A stretch of DNA of 64,000 nt from Gammaproteobacteria bacterium (lineage in GTDB: Bacteria > Pseudomonadota > Gammaproteobacteria > Chromatiales > Chromatiaceae), in NCBI GenBank assembly GCA_020445255.1, contig JAGRGY010000046.1:17721-81720 (forward strand), read 5' to 3'. The notes beneath the pieces were generated by a model, which saw only the letters and a program-made list of their open reading frames with translations, was not told the DNA's origin and did not search any database. Both the position numbers and the translations under genes were made by a program. Positions 9,201 to 18,367 of the stretch are shown in pieces (the stretch's first letter is position 1; each line of letters begins with the position of its first letter).

Positions 9201-12200
9201 CGCGCACCGCCTGGGGGTTGGCAAGCAGGATGTGGCCATCGGCGCCGGCAATCGCCACGGCGACCGGCAGCGCGTTGACGACGCGTTGAAACTGCTCCTC
9301 GGCGAGCTTGCGTTCACTCAGGTCGGCAATGACGTCGCCGATATAGGCCGGCCTGCCATGCCCGTCGTCGACGACGAAAAAGCTCTGCTGGGTGGGGAAT
9401 TCCTGACCATCTTGGCGATACATCATCAGTTCGCCCGACCACTCGCCTTGCTCGAGTACCGTCGGGATGATCTCTTTGCGCAACCGCTCCTGATCCTCCG
9501 GCGGGTAGAAGCGATCGAAGCTCTCGCCGTACATCGCCATGGCCCTGGCGTCGCCGACCATCTCGTTGAGTGCTTCGTTGACGTAGACGATACGGCTGTC
9601 GGGATGCGCCATGCCGAACCCGACGCTGGATTTCTCCGCGAAGCGGCGGAACACCTTGAGGTCTTCTTCATTGGCCTTCAGGGAGGTGATGTCCCAGTTG
9701 ACACCGAAGAACTGATCGGGGCTGCCATCGCTGCCGCGTACCGCGGTGGCAGCGGCGTAGATATGGCGCAGCGCGCCATCGGTACGATGGATCCGAAAGT
9801 CGACGTGCACGTCCTCGTCGCCGTTGAGGACGTCGCGCACGGCGCCGACGGCTGTCTTGCGGTCGTCGGGATGCACGCGTTCGAGCCACTCGCGCATCGA
9901 CACGCTTTCGCACGGCTCGAAGCCGTAGATCTCCAGCATGCGCTCGTCGAACGTCATGCGGTCACTGCCATCGTTGATGCGTTCCCAGACGCCGAGCGAG
10001 ATCGCCCTGGCCGCCATCGCAAAGCGCTGGTTGGCGGCCTGAAGGTTCTGATTGAGCCGGCGCACCTCGAGTTCGGTTTCCTTGCGCCGCGTGATATCCG
10101 AGTGGATACCGAGTGCGCGCACTGCCTTGCCTGCGCCGTCTCGTGAAAAGACATGACCGCGTGACAGTATCCAGCGGTAACTGCCATCCTTTGTGCGCAG
10201 GCGGAATTCCTGCTCGTACTTCGCTCCTGGATCGTTGAGCATGCGCTCGTTGTTCGCCAGCGTGTCGTCACGGTCATCGGGGTGCAGCAGTTCGCGGAAC
10301 GTCTGGAAGGTGTGCGGCAGTTCGTGATGACCGTACCCGAGCATGGTCATCCACAAGGGGCTGTAGTAGACCCCACCGGTTTCAGCGTTCCAGTCCCACA
10401 GCCCAACGTTTGCGGCCTGCAGCGCAAGCTGGAAACGCTCTTCGCTGATGCGCAGCGCCTCTTTCTGTCGGTACTGTTCGGAGATATCGCGCAGCGTTCC
10501 ACGGCGCAGGATCGGGGCGCCGTGCGCATCCCATGCGACAACCTTGCCGCGCGATTCGACACGCACGAAGTCGCCTTGCTTGTTGCGCACCCGGTACTGC
10601 AGCGGCAGTGGCGAGGCGCCGTGATCCGGGGACCCAAGATGGTCGTGAATCGCCGTCTCGAAGGACTTCCGGTCGTCGGGGTGGAGGAGCGCCATCCACT
10701 GGGCGTTGGAAACTGGAACCTCTTCCGGTGAATACCCGAGGTGGGTGAAGAATCCGGCGCTGAAATGACGCCTGTCATTGGCCAGGTCCCACTCCCAGAT
10801 CGCCTCGGAGACGGCCTCCATCGCCGCCTGGAAACGCTCCTCGCTCAGTCGCAGGCGGTCTTTCTGGCGGCGGACGACAAGCGCCCAGGCGAGCATCGCG
10901 AGCAGAATCCCAAGTGCGACCAGTACCACCTGGGTGATCCGCCAGTAGTCGATTCGCGCGACGAACTTCTGCCGGCCCCAGGCATCGAGGATCGACTGTT
11001 TCTCGGCACTGGTGATGGTGTCGAGCGCGCGATTCAACAACGGTATCAACGGTGCCAGTGCCGGCTGCACGCCGAATGCCAGGCGCGTGTCGAATGGCGT
11101 CTTGCCGACGATGTGCACGTTGTTGATGCCCAATTCGCCGATGTGGTAACTGGCCTGCGCCAGCGTCGCGAACAGCGCATCGATGCGTCCCGTCGATACC
11201 GCGGTCAAGCCGTCCTGGATGCTCTCTACGTCGACGTAATCGAGCGCAGGGTAGCTGCGTCGGATCGCCGGCACGTATCCGTATTCACGGATAACGCCGA
11301 TCCTGCGGTCCGAAATCTGTGCGATGTCCTCGACAAACGGCGCATCATCGCGCATGACAATCACGACCGGGCTCGTGAGATAGGACTGCGTGAACTTGAG
11401 TACGTGGCGAAGATCGGAGCTGTCGGTCTCGGAGATCATGTCAACGCCGCCTTCGCGCGCCAGCTTGACGGTCTCGATCCAGTTGCTGGTGGGCTGCAAT
11501 GAGAATTCGATGCCGAGACGCTGTGCCAGCAGGTCGAGATGGTCGGCGACGATCCCGACATACTTTCCGTCCTGGTCGATCGCCTCGTAGGGAAGCCAGT
11601 TGGGGTCGCCCGCAAACCGGATGACCGGATGGTCCTGCAGCCAGCGTCTTTCACTGGCAGACAATACCAGGCCATTCGGTTCGGCCAGCGCCCCGACCCA
11701 GCGTCTGCGTGCCTGCTGCATCTCGATGTCCGGGATGATCGCCAACACCTTGTCGATCAGCTTGCGCAGTTCGGGCCAGTCGTCGCGCACGGCGAACCGC
11801 AACGCCGATGTACCAAGCTCGTGAGGGATATGTGCCATCCTCAGGTTGGTCAGCACGTTCTCCTCGCTGATCCAGTTCACCGTGCCTTGATTGCCGATAT
11901 AGGCGTCGGCCTGGCCGAACGACAGTGTGCGAAGCGCGTCGGCCGTGGTGGCCACGACCTTCAGACCGATGGTCGGATAATTGTCCTCGAGTATCTCGTG
12001 CAGCCGAAAGCCCTTCTCGACCACGACCGTGCGGCCATCGAGGTCGCGCATGTCGGTGACGGGCGGTGCATCATTGCGCGTGTAGACCACGTATCGGGGC
12101 GCAATATAAGGTTCGCTGAACAGCATGGACGGTTGCCGTCGCGGTGTCTCTGCAATACTGACGACCACGTCGGTAGCATGCGTCCGGATATCGTCCAGTG

Positions 12201-14241
12201 CCTGAGTCCATGGTGCATTGACGAATTCGACCTCCAGGCCGAGACGCTGTTGGATCATGCGCAGCACATCGACGCTCAGACCCCGCGCGCGGCCCGCTAT
12301 GTCAACGAAGTCATACGGTGGCCAGTCACGGGCGACGCGTACCCTGATGCGCGGGTGTTGACTCAGCCAGCGCCGTTCTGCATCGGTGAGGTGCAGATCT
12401 TCTGTCGTGAGCGGTGGGGGCGATCCCAGCCAGCGGTCGTAGATCGACAGCGCCTCTTGCGGAGAAACCGCCTCGAGACCCTTGTTCAGGATCGAGGCAA
12501 GCATGGCGTCACCTTTGTCGGTCACCAGATGCAGGTGGTTGGTGCCCAGGTACCTCGTCGACTTGAACGGCACGATACTCGAGATGCTGTTGCGCTTGAG
12601 CAGGTAGTTCAGCACCGCGTAGGAATCGTAAAGCGCATCGGCACGACGCTCGAGCACCGCCTCGATGGCGTCCTCCTCGCTTGCGACGTCGACGATCCGG
12701 ATGTCGGGAAAGTGCTTCCGCAGCAGATCCGACAGCGCATAGTCTTTGGGCATCGCGACACGCTTGCCGTTGAGGTCGGCAATCGACCGGACGCCGAGGT
12801 CGTCGCGAACGAAAAAGTAGTCGAGAACCTCCAGATAGGGCGGCGAGAAATTGAACGTCCGGTCACGCTCAGCTGTGTAATAGACGGATCCGAGCAGATC
12901 GACCGAATGCTGCTTGATTGCGTCGAGAAGGTTGCTCCAGGTGTCGATCCGGTAATCGAACGTCAGGCCGGTCTTGCGTGCAATGAGATCGAGGTAGTCC
13001 CGGGTCACGCCGCTGTAATTGCCGTCGGCGTCGATGGAATCGAACGGCGGCCAATCGCTGATAGCGCCCACCCGAATCGGCGAGTTGGCCTTGATCCACT
13101 TGCGCTCTTCGGTGGTCAGATCGAGGGCCAGACCCGGTTGCGCAGCGATCTCGTCGAGATCGAAGCGGTACTGGCGCAGCGTCCGATTGTGCGTCTTGCT
13201 CAGTGCGCGGTAGTCGATTGCATACGGATCGCGCAGGATTCTCTTGAACAGGCCGACGTTCGCCTGGTTGGCAGCCACCATATTGCTTTCGAACAACAGG
13301 CGTTCGTCGGCAAAGTCGTGACCATTGAGGTAGTCGAACAGCATGATCACGCCTTGCGCGCCATCGAAGATGTGGCCGCCGATGTCGACGTCGATCAGCC
13401 CCTCATCGAGCCCATCCAGCGATTCCGGTGTCCAATTGATGCCGCCGAACGCGATCGTGTCCGCGGTGCCCAGTTCCCGGTTGTGGCGGGCCGCGAACAG
13501 CGCCAGGTTGTCGTAGAAGCTCCATACGATATTGAGTTCCGGATGTTGCTCGCGTGCGGCGTCGAAGGCCTCCACGACGGCAGTCGCACCATCGTTGATC
13601 GGCAACGCTTCGATCAGGTTCACGTCGGATCGGGCATCGGCGATTGCGTGCAGACCTTCCAGTCGGCGCTGCATCGGGAGTTCCCTGCTGCCGGCATAGG
13701 CAAGAATGTTGAACTGGCTTGCGCCTTTGGCGCGGGCCGCGTCGATCAGTCCGGTCGCGAGCCGCACGCCGGCCTGGCGGTCGTCCGGCGATACCCCACC
13801 GATCCAGTAGCGATAGTGGCTGCGCGGCACGATGTCGGGATCGAGCAGCGCGGCGTTGACCAGCAGGGCCGGCGTCTTGCTCGCCTCGGCGATCTCCAGG
13901 ATTTCCTTTCCGACGCCGGCGTAATCGGAAAAGAGAATGCCGTCGATGCCTTCCGAGGCGACGGCCCGGACCTGCGCGAGCATGTGCTGCGGCGATCGCC
14001 CGGCGACATGGATGCTGAGTTCGGCGCCGATGTCGTCGGCGGCGGCCTTCGCGAAATCGGCGAAGTCACCCCAGAAATTGCCCGTATGCGGTATGAACAG
14101 CGCGATCCGCTTGGTATCGGCCGGTACGGTGGCCGGGAGCAGGCAGAGCAGCAGCAAAATGATGAATCTGGTGCGTGTCACGATGGCTACCGGTCTCGTC
14201 CCTGGGCGATGGATGGACGCAACAAAGCCTCCCGCAACCAC
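6241..14241 (-). CDS. Giant hybrid histidine kinase with four periplasmic binding domains, six PAS domains, two receivers and Hpt
   Basis: About 2666 residues, far longer than typical hybrid kinases. Order: signal segment (about 22-41); sugar-type periplasmic binding domain (45-345); three consecutive SBP_bac_3 solute-binding domains (about 380-607, 619-850, 860-1090), each introduced by an ERxW segment and with WPPF, WPPY or WLPY near its start; one transmembrane helix (1103-1123); six PAS/PAC modules (about 1132-1910); HisKA with SHEIRTP and H1941; HATPase (2040-2160); receivers with D2225 and D2366; Hpt with H2519 in HTLKGVAGNIG. It is predicted to sense several periplasmic small molecules and run a His-Asp-His relay. 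There is no ATG near the N-terminus; the frame begins at a GTG at 14241, and GTG at 14181 just before the signal segment is an alternative. It overlaps the next gene by 4 nt. Confidence 0.92.
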   Translation of the reverse strand: MVAGGFVASIHRPGTRPVAIVTRTRFIILLLLCLLPATVPADTKRIALFIPHTGNFWGDFADFAKAAADDIGAELSIHVAGRSPQHMLAQVRAVASEGIDGILFSDYAGVGKEILEIAEASKTPALLVNAALLDPDIVPRSHYRYWIGGVSPDDRQAGVRLATGLIDAARAKGASQFNILAYAGSRELPMQRRLEGLHAIADARSDVNLIEALPINDGATAVVEAFDAAREQHPELNIVWSFYDNLALFAARHNRELGTADTIAFGGINWTPESLDGLDEGLIDVDIGGHIFDGAQGVIMLFDYLNGHDFADERLLFESNMVAANQANVGLFKRILRDPYAIDYRALSKTHNRTLRQYRFDLDEIAAQPGLALDLTTEERKWIKANSPIRVGAISDWPPFDSIDADGNYSGVTRDYLDLIARKTGLTFDYRIDTWSNLLDAIKQHSVDLLGSVYYTAERDRTFNFSPPYLEVLDYFFVRDDLGVRSIADLNGKRVAMPKDYALSDLLRKHFPDIRIVDVASEEDAIEAVLERRADALYDSYAVLNYLLKRNSISSIVPFKSTRYLGTNHLHLVTDKGDAMLASILNKGLEAVSPQEALSIYDRWLGSPPPLTTEDLHLTDAERRWLSQHPRIRVRVARDWPPYDFVDIAGRARGLSVDVLRMIQQRLGLEVEFVNAPWTQALDDIRTHATDVVVSIAETPRRQPSMLFSEPYIAPRYVVYTRNDAPPVTDMRDLDGRTVVVEKGFRLHEILEDNYPTIGLKVVATTADALRTLSFGQADAYIGNQGTVNWISEENVLTNLRMAHIPHELGTSALRFAVRDDWPELRKLIDKVLAIIPDIEMQQARRRWVGALAEPNGLVLSASERRWLQDHPVIRFAGDPNWLPYEAIDQDGKYVGIVADHLDLLAQRLGIEFSLQPTSNWIETVKLAREGGVDMISETDSSDLRHVLKFTQSYLTSPVVIVMRDDAPFVEDIAQISDRRIGVIREYGYVPAIRRSYPALDYVDVESIQDGLTAVSTGRIDALFATLAQASYHIGELGINNVHIVGKTPFDTRLAFGVQPALAPLIPLLNRALDTITSAEKQSILDAWGRQKFVARIDYWRITQVVLVALGILLAMLAWALVVRRQKDRLRLSEERFQAAMEAVSEAIWEWDLANDRRHFSAGFFTHLGYSPEEVPVSNAQWMALLHPDDRKSFETAIHDHLGSPDHGASPLPLQYRVRNKQGDFVRVESRGKVVAWDAHGAPILRRGTLRDISEQYRQKEALRISEERFQLALQAANVGLWDWNAETGGVYYSPLWMTMLGYGHHELPHTFQTFRELLHPDDRDDTLANNERMLNDPGAKYEQEFRLRTKDGSYRWILSRGHVFSRDGAGKAVRALGIHSDITRRKETELEVRRLNQNLQAANQRFAMAARAISLGVWERINDGSDRMTFDERMLEIYGFEPCESVSMREWLERVHPDDRKTAVGAVRDVLNGDEDVHVDFRIHRTDGALRHIYAAATAVRGSDGSPDQFFGVNWDITSLKANEEDLKVFRRFAEKSSVGFGMAHPDSRIVYVNEALNEMVGDARAMAMYGESFDRFYPPEDQERLRKEIIPTVLEQGEWSGELMMYRQDGQEFPTQQSFFVVDDGHGRPAYIGDVIADLSERKLAEEQFQRVVNALPVAVAIAGADGHILLANPQAVREFGEGASIIGMNTSHFYSRPGQREHILEKVARDGQLLGEEVQYRARDGSLIEGLLSAIPIVFDGQTAMLGVVVNITERRRMEVALAEARDRALEANRVKGILLANVEASEEKFRTLVANIPGTIYRCMPRHPWHMLFISDGIRNLSGYPAEDFTGDNPRRTFAELMHPEDIEPIAENTALAIEERRPYVNEYRVIDGNGDTHWVYAKGQAIYGADGEPKYLDGTIFDISDRHRMEQELARAKEQAEQANRFKGQFLANMSHEIRTPMNAIVGLGHLLNRTQLSLQQQDYLGKIQVSASSLLSLIDDILDLSKIDAGQLRIEHIDFDLGEVLDNIATMASTRLAEKPVEFVYDVGSAVPGRLHGDPHRLAQILTNLVGNATKFTEKGSIVVRIHASQEADPLRLQFTVEDSGVGISAEKIEQLFEPFTQADGSTTREYGGTGLGLSICRQLCELMNGTIHAESTPGAGSRFTFELPFGVAAPLPERQRFDAGNLRVLLVDDNTITRQVLGDLLLSLSFRVDVASSGEAALKRIVGERRPYDLLLIDWRMPGLDGIATANAVRDSDLDVQPRIILMTAYGRAAMDAGLELGRIDGFLVKPITPSHLLDAVANAMRPEHGAQQDPSRAVTGEPLHRLHGKVLLVEDNPINQQVAREILQQMGLEVRVAGSGMQCLEMVVAERPDLVLMDIQMPDMDGYETTAHIRQSAGLGSLPILAMTANAMSGDADRSLDAGMNGHITKPVDPVRLHRTLQAWLERGAEGSPPPDGPRESDDSTDRTGTVRNQFDNGAIDFATGLMRVGGNQALYARLLDDFSARFADTTAGIESACRHEDCDRAERALHTLKGVAGNIGASAVQQIVTMLERHARSSDIAAVRSGLPSLALALSQARDAARIYVDSNAAAGEPSPDALDAADVGEWLAELQHLIGSGDATSLQRAKALAGVRLSDAARPLHRQLCTELEDYDFDAAAATLAELVATIDAEQPPHAG

Positions 14242-14606
14242 GCCGTCGCGCCTTCCACTGCCAAAGTATAGGGAAAGTGCGCGCTTTGGCGGGGACTTGG
14301 CTTGTCATGTCAACGCAGCCGGTGCGCGGGTGCGTGCGCTGCGCGTGAGCGTTGCAATTCAGGCGTTGCGGCAGGCGCCGCGGTAAACGGTCGGCGTGCT
14401 TGCGAGGCCGTCGGCGTCCGCTGGGGAAATGACGGCGACAGGGGTGGGTTGCCGACTGCGGCTGGGCGACGCGCAAGGGTGGCGACCGTGCAAGCAGGCC
14501 GTTCCCGGCCTGGACAAATGGCGGATGTCGAGGACAGGGATGCGCAAGCGTTCCGCGGCTCTCGGGTTCACTGCAGCTCCGGGAGCGCGAACCCGGCGTC
14601 GAGGGT
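14242..14606. other. 365-bp non-coding gap between pmbA and the phosphorelay operon
   Basis: Besides the TATACT element, nothing gene-like is seen. Short frames on both strands are Arg/Ala/Pro-rich, and I see no ribosome-binding site or protein motif in them. No tRNA, clear terminator or repeat was found. The gap must hold the end of the pmbA transcript and the leader of the kinase operon, both on the minus strand. Confidence 0.6.
14265..14270 (-). promoter_or_regulatory. Possible -10 element for the phosphorelay operon
   Basis: TATACT on the minus strand, about 24 nt before the first possible GTG start of the giant kinase. No convincing -35 lies 16-18 bp upstream. It is plausible because of its location but unproven. 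Confidence 0.3.
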
Positions 14607-15938
14607 TCAGTCGCCGCCCACCGTCATGCGCTCGATCAGCCACGAACCGGTCTTGATGCTGCTCGGGATGTCGTCGTCGCTGCCGACCGCGGCCAGCTGC
14701 CCGAACATGTCCCTGAGGTTGCCGGCGATCGTGATCTCCTCGATCGGGTAACGGATCTCGCCACCTTCGACCCAGAAACCGGCGGCGCCACGCGAGTAGT
14801 CCCCGGTGACCATGTTCGTGCCGTGCCCCATCAGCTCGGTGACGAGCACGCCACGATCCATCTGTTTCAACAGCTCGTCAAACGACTCGCCGCTGCTACT
14901 GATGTGCGCGTTGCGCACGCCGCCGGCGCTCGCCGTACTCTGCAGGCCGAGTTTGCGCGCCGCATAACTGTCGAGGAGATAACCTTGCAGCACGCCGGCG
15001 CTGACCAGTTCGCGGTAGCGGGTGGCCACGCCCTCGTTGTCGAACGGCGCGCTGGCCTGGCCGCGCGGTTTGAGCGGATCCTCACTCACGGTCACCCAGT
15101 CGGGAAAGATCTGTTCGCCGACCTGGTCGAGCAGGAAGGTCGACTTGCGGTACACGGCATGACCACGGATCGCGCCGAACAGGCTGCGCAGCAGGCTCGG
15201 CGCGATATCGGCGCGGAACAGCACCGGGCATTCGCGCGTACCGAGCCGGCGGCCGTCGAGGCGTGCGAGCGTGCGTTCGGCGGCACGTCGGCCGATCGCG
15301 GCCGGGTCCGCCAGTGCCTCCGGGACGCGGCTGCTGTCGTACCAGTAGTCGCGCTGCATCTCGTCGCCCTGCTGCGCGATCACGGCGCAGCTCAGGCTGT
15401 GGCGCGTGGTCGGGTAGCCGCCGATGAATCCGAGCGTGTTGCCGTAGACGAAACCCGAGCGCTGGGTGTACAGCGTCGCGCCCTCCGAATTGGTGATGCG
15501 CGGATCCGCCGCGCGCGCGGCGTCCTCGCAGCGGCGTGCGACATCGGCGGCGCGCTCGGCATCGATGTCCCAGGGATGGTAGAGATCGAGATCCGGCACG
15601 TCGCGCGCGAGGAGTTCCGGGTCGGCCAGTCCGGCGGCCGGGTCCTCCGAGGTGTAGCGTGCGATCCGGCACGCGGCAGCGACGCTCTCGCGGATCGCCT
15701 CCGGCCGCAGGTCGGTCGTGTTGGCAGAGCCCTTGCGCCGGCCGAAATAGACGGTGACGCCGAGTCCGTTGTCACTGGTGTGTTCGATGGTCTCGGTCTC
15801 GCCCAGGCGCACCGTGACCGACAGCCCGGTCTGCGCCGACACCCCGGCCTCGGCCGCGTCCGCCCCCTGTTTGCGGGCCTCCGCGAGCAGGTCCTCGACG
15901 ATGCCCTGCAGCCGTGCAATCTGTTCGCTGTCTGTCAT
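14607..15938 (-). CDS. pmbA: Metalloprotease-associated protein PmbA/TldE
   Basis: 443 residues, the normal length for PmbA (TldE). The N-terminus (QGADAAEAGVSAQTG, VTVRLGETETIEHTSDNGLGVTVY) and the C-terminal part (GSWLIERMTVGGD, HGTNMVTGDYSRGAAGFWVE) match the family. With TldD it forms a heterodimeric protease known for maturing small peptides (microcin B17, and PQQ-type or other modified peptides) and for processing unfolded peptides. TldE lacks the zinc-binding HExxxH of TldD and contributes to the substrate channel. tldD lies 12 nt upstream on the same strand, so the two subunits are probably co-expressed. Confidence 0.95.
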   Translation of the reverse strand: MTDSEQIARLQGIVEDLLAEARKQGADAAEAGVSAQTGLSVTVRLGETETIEHTSDNGLGVTVYFGRRKGSANTTDLRPEAIRESVAAACRIARYTSEDPAAGLADPELLARDVPDLDLYHPWDIDAERAADVARRCEDAARAADPRITNSEGATLYTQRSGFVYGNTLGFIGGYPTTRHSLSCAVIAQQGDEMQRDYWYDSSRVPEALADPAAIGRRAAERTLARLDGRRLGTRECPVLFRADIAPSLLRSLFGAIRGHAVYRKSTFLLDQVGEQIFPDWVTVSEDPLKPRGQASAPFDNEGVATRYRELVSAGVLQGYLLDSYAARKLGLQSTASAGGVRNAHISSSGESFDELLKQMDRGVLVTELMGHGTNMVTGDYSRGAAGFWVEGGEIRYPIEEITIAGNLRDMFGQLAAVGSDDDIPSSIKTGSWLIERMTVGGD

Positions 15939-15950
15939 GGGGGTCCGTGG

Positions 15951-17393
15951 TCAGGCGGCCGTGCCGCCGACGGTGAGTTGATCGATCTTGAGCGTGGGCT
16001 GGCCGACGCCGACCGGTACGCTCTGTCCTTCCTTGCCACAGGTGCCGACGCCGGTGTCGAGTGCGAGGTCGTCGCCGACCATGCTGATGTGGCCCATGAC
16101 CTCGGGGCCGTTGCCGATCAGCGTCGCGCCCTTGACCGGGCGCGTGACCTTGCCGTTCTCGATCAGGTAGGCCTCGTTGGCCGAGAAAACGAACTTGCCG
16201 GACGTGATGTCGACCTGGCCGCCGCCGAAGTTGACCGCGTAGAGGCCGTGTTTGACCGACGCGATGATCTCGTCGGGTTTGTGCTCGCCGGCCAGCATGT
16301 AGGTATTGGTCATGCGCGGCATCGGCAGGTGCGCGTACGACTCGCGTCGCCCGTTGCCGGTCGGCGCGACGCCCATCAGACGCGCGTTCATGCGGTCCTG
16401 CATGTAGCCCTTCAGGATGCCGTTCTCGATCAATACGTTGTAGCCGGACGGTGTGCCCTCGTCATCGATGGTCAGCGAGCCGCGCCGGTTCGGCATCGTG
16501 CCGTCATCGACCACGGTGCACAGCGGCGACGCGACCTGCTGGCCGATCCGGCCCGAGAACGCGGATGTGCCCTTGCGATTGAAGTCGCCTTCGAGGCCAT
16601 GCCCTACCGCCTCGTGCAGCAGCACGCCGGGCCAGCCGGGGCCGAGCACGACCGGCAGCATGCCGGCGGGTGCGGCGACGGCCTCGAGGTTGACCAGCGC
16701 CTGGCGCACCGCCTCGCGCGCGTAGCCGAGTGCGCGGTCGTCGGCGAGGAAGAAATCCAGCGCCTCACGCGCACCGCCGCCGGCGCTTCCCTGTTCGCGT
16801 TTGCCGTTCTGTTCGACGATCACCTGCACGTTCATGCGCACGAGCGGGCGCACGTCGCCGTTGATCTGGCCGGCATTGTCCATGACCAGCACGATGTCGT
16901 GTGCGGCGACCAGGCTGACGATCACCTGCTGCACGCGCGGGTCGGCACCGCGCGCCGCGGCGTCGGCGCGCCGCATCAGGTCGATCTTCTGTTCCTCGCT
17001 GAGCGAGTCGAGCGGATTGATCGGCCGGTACAGCGGTACCGGCGCGTTGCGCCCCGCGACACCCTGCGCACCGTGCTGTCCGGCCTGGGCAATTGCGCGC
17101 GCTGCGCCCGCCGCCTCCAGCAGACGCGACATTTCGAGGCTGTCAGTGTAGGCGAAGCCGGTCTTGTCACCGCTGATCGCACGCAGCCCGGCACCCTGTT
17201 CGATGCTGTGGCTGCCCTCCTTGATGATGCCGTCTTCCAGCACCCAGGACTCCAGGCGTGCGTACTGGAAGTAGATGTCGGCTGCATCGACGCGGCGGCT
17301 CAGCAGGCGGTCCATGACCTTGTCGAGCTGGGCCTCGCTCAGGCCCGGCACGTCGAGCAGCGTCTCGCGCGCGATGGTCAGGCTGTGCGACAT
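15951..17393 (-). CDS. tldD: Zinc metalloprotease TldD
   Basis: 480 residues. The zinc/catalytic motif [12 protein letters not shown] lies at 260-271 (H260, E261, H265), and the C-terminus has the conserved [13 protein letters not shown] segment. It is the catalytic subunit of the TldD/TldE protease. The start at 17393 was chosen because AAGGAG lies 10 nt upstream and the protein begins at the usual place; the frame continues 40 codons upstream into non-conserved sequence. It follows the nitrilase gene by 25 nt and precedes pmbA by 12 nt. The yhdP-nit-tldD order resembles that known in other gammaproteobacteria. Confidence 0.96.
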   Translation of the reverse strand: MSHSLTIARETLLDVPGLSEAQLDKVMDRLLSRRVDAADIYFQYARLESWVLEDGIIKEGSHSIEQGAGLRAISGDKTGFAYTDSLEMSRLLEAAGAARAIAQAGQHGAQGVAGRNAPVPLYRPINPLDSLSEEQKIDLMRRADAAARGADPRVQQVIVSLVAAHDIVLVMDNAGQINGDVRPLVRMNVQVIVEQNGKREQGSAGGGAREALDFFLADDRALGYAREAVRQALVNLEAVAAPAGMLPVVLGPGWPGVLLHEAVGHGLEGDFNRKGTSAFSGRIGQQVASPLCTVVDDGTMPNRRGSLTIDDEGTPSGYNVLIENGILKGYMQDRMNARLMGVAPTGNGRRESYAHLPMPRMTNTYMLAGEHKPDEIIASVKHGLYAVNFGGGQVDITSGKFVFSANEAYLIENGKVTRPVKGATLIGNGPEVMGHISMVGDDLALDTGVGTCGKEGQSVPVGVGQPTLKIDQLTVGGTAA

Positions 17394-17418
17394 GGTGGTG
17401 AGACTCCTTCGGGTGGCG

Positions 17419-18249
17419 TCAGCGGCAGTGCAGGCGACGATGGTCGAGGCACGGGAAGCTGCGCCGGGTGGTGTGCTGGAATTCGGGATCGATCTCGGCC
17501 ACCACGCAGCCATTGCCGCGTTCGCGCAGCGCGAGCTTGCTGCCCCATGGGTCGACGATCATGCTGTGGCCGAACGTCTGCCGGCTGGCGATGTGGAAGC
17601 CGCCCTGTGCCGACGCGATCACGTAGCTCAGATTCTCGATCGCGCGCGCCCGGATCAGGATCTCCCAGTGGGCGCGGCCGGTGATCGCGGTGAACGCCGC
17701 AGGCAGCGCAATGACCTCGACGCCGCGGTCGACCATCGCGCGGAACAGCTCGGGGAAGCGCAGGTCGTAGCAGACCGCGATGCCCAGGCGTCCGACCGGG
17801 CTGTCGATGACGACCACGCTGTCGCCGGGTTCGATGCTCTCCGATTCGACGAACTGCTCATCGCTCTCGATCAGGTTGACGTCGAACAGGTGTTGCTTGT
17901 CGTAGCGGCCGACCTGGCGTCCGCGCGCATCGTACACAGTGCAGGCGGCGCGCCATTTCGAGGCATCGTCGGCCTCGAGCGGGATCGTGCCGCCGACGAT
18001 CCAGATGCCGAGGCGGTTCGCGAGCTGCGCGAGAAACGCCTGCAAGGGGCCGTCGCCCGGGACCTCCCTGACCGTGTTGGCGTCGCCGCAGGTGTGTCCC
18101 ATGAAGGCGAAGTTCTCCGGCAGCACGACGAGCCTGGCGCCCTGCTTCGCCGCCGCCTCGACCAGTCGCTCGGTTTCGAGCAGGTTGGCATTGACGTTGT
18201 TACCGGAGGCCAGCTGGATGGCCGCCACTTTGATTCTGGATGTACTCAT
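17419..18249 (-). CDS. Carbon-nitrogen hydrolase, probable deaminated-glutathione amidase
   Basis: 276 residues, single nitrilase domain. The catalytic triad is visible: E45 in LPENFAF, K118 in [10 protein letters not shown]160 in [13 protein letters not shown]. The combination of PENF, KQHLFDV and CYDLRFPE is typical of the NIT1/YbeM-like branch, whose members hydrolyse deaminated glutathione as metabolite repair. Assignment to that exact substrate is inference. It is cytoplasmic with no signal peptide. It lies between yhdP and tldD on the same strand, with a 118-bp gap to yhdP that holds no recognisable element. Confidence 0.88.
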   Translation of the reverse strand: MSTSRIKVAAIQLASGNNVNANLLETERLVEAAAKQGARLVVLPENFAFMGHTCGDANTVREVPGDGPLQAFLAQLANRLGIWIVGGTIPLEADDASKWRAACTVYDARGRQVGRYDKQHLFDVNLIESDEQFVESESIEPGDSVVVIDSPVGRLGIAVCYDLRFPELFRAMVDRGVEVIALPAAFTAITGRAHWEILIRARAIENLSYVIASAQGGFHIASRQTFGHSMIVDPWGSKLALRERGNGCVVAEIDPEFQHTTRRSFPCLDHRRLHCR

Positions 18250-18367
18250 GTTGCCGTCAACATCGATTCAGACCCCAACTCTAACTGCCAGCACTACGGC
18301 CGGCAAAGGACTATCGCGCCGCACACCGCTGCTCGACTCGATGTCTACCCTGAGCAATACGGGTGTA

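Noticed and set aside
11539..14271. A 910-codon open frame on the plus strand opposite the giant kinase
   Set aside because: It is the antisense shadow of a GC-rich gene: no domain motif, and the minus-strand frame has clear domains throughout.
14359..14643. Minus-strand 94-codon frame in the gap before the phosphorelay operon
   Set aside because: It overlaps the pmbA end, is Arg/Ala/Pro-rich and has no ribosome-binding site or motif.
14823..17684. A 953-codon open frame on the plus strand opposite pmbA, tldD and nit
   Set aside because: It spans three genes with well-conserved products on the other strand and shows only Arg/Ala/Asp-rich random sequence.
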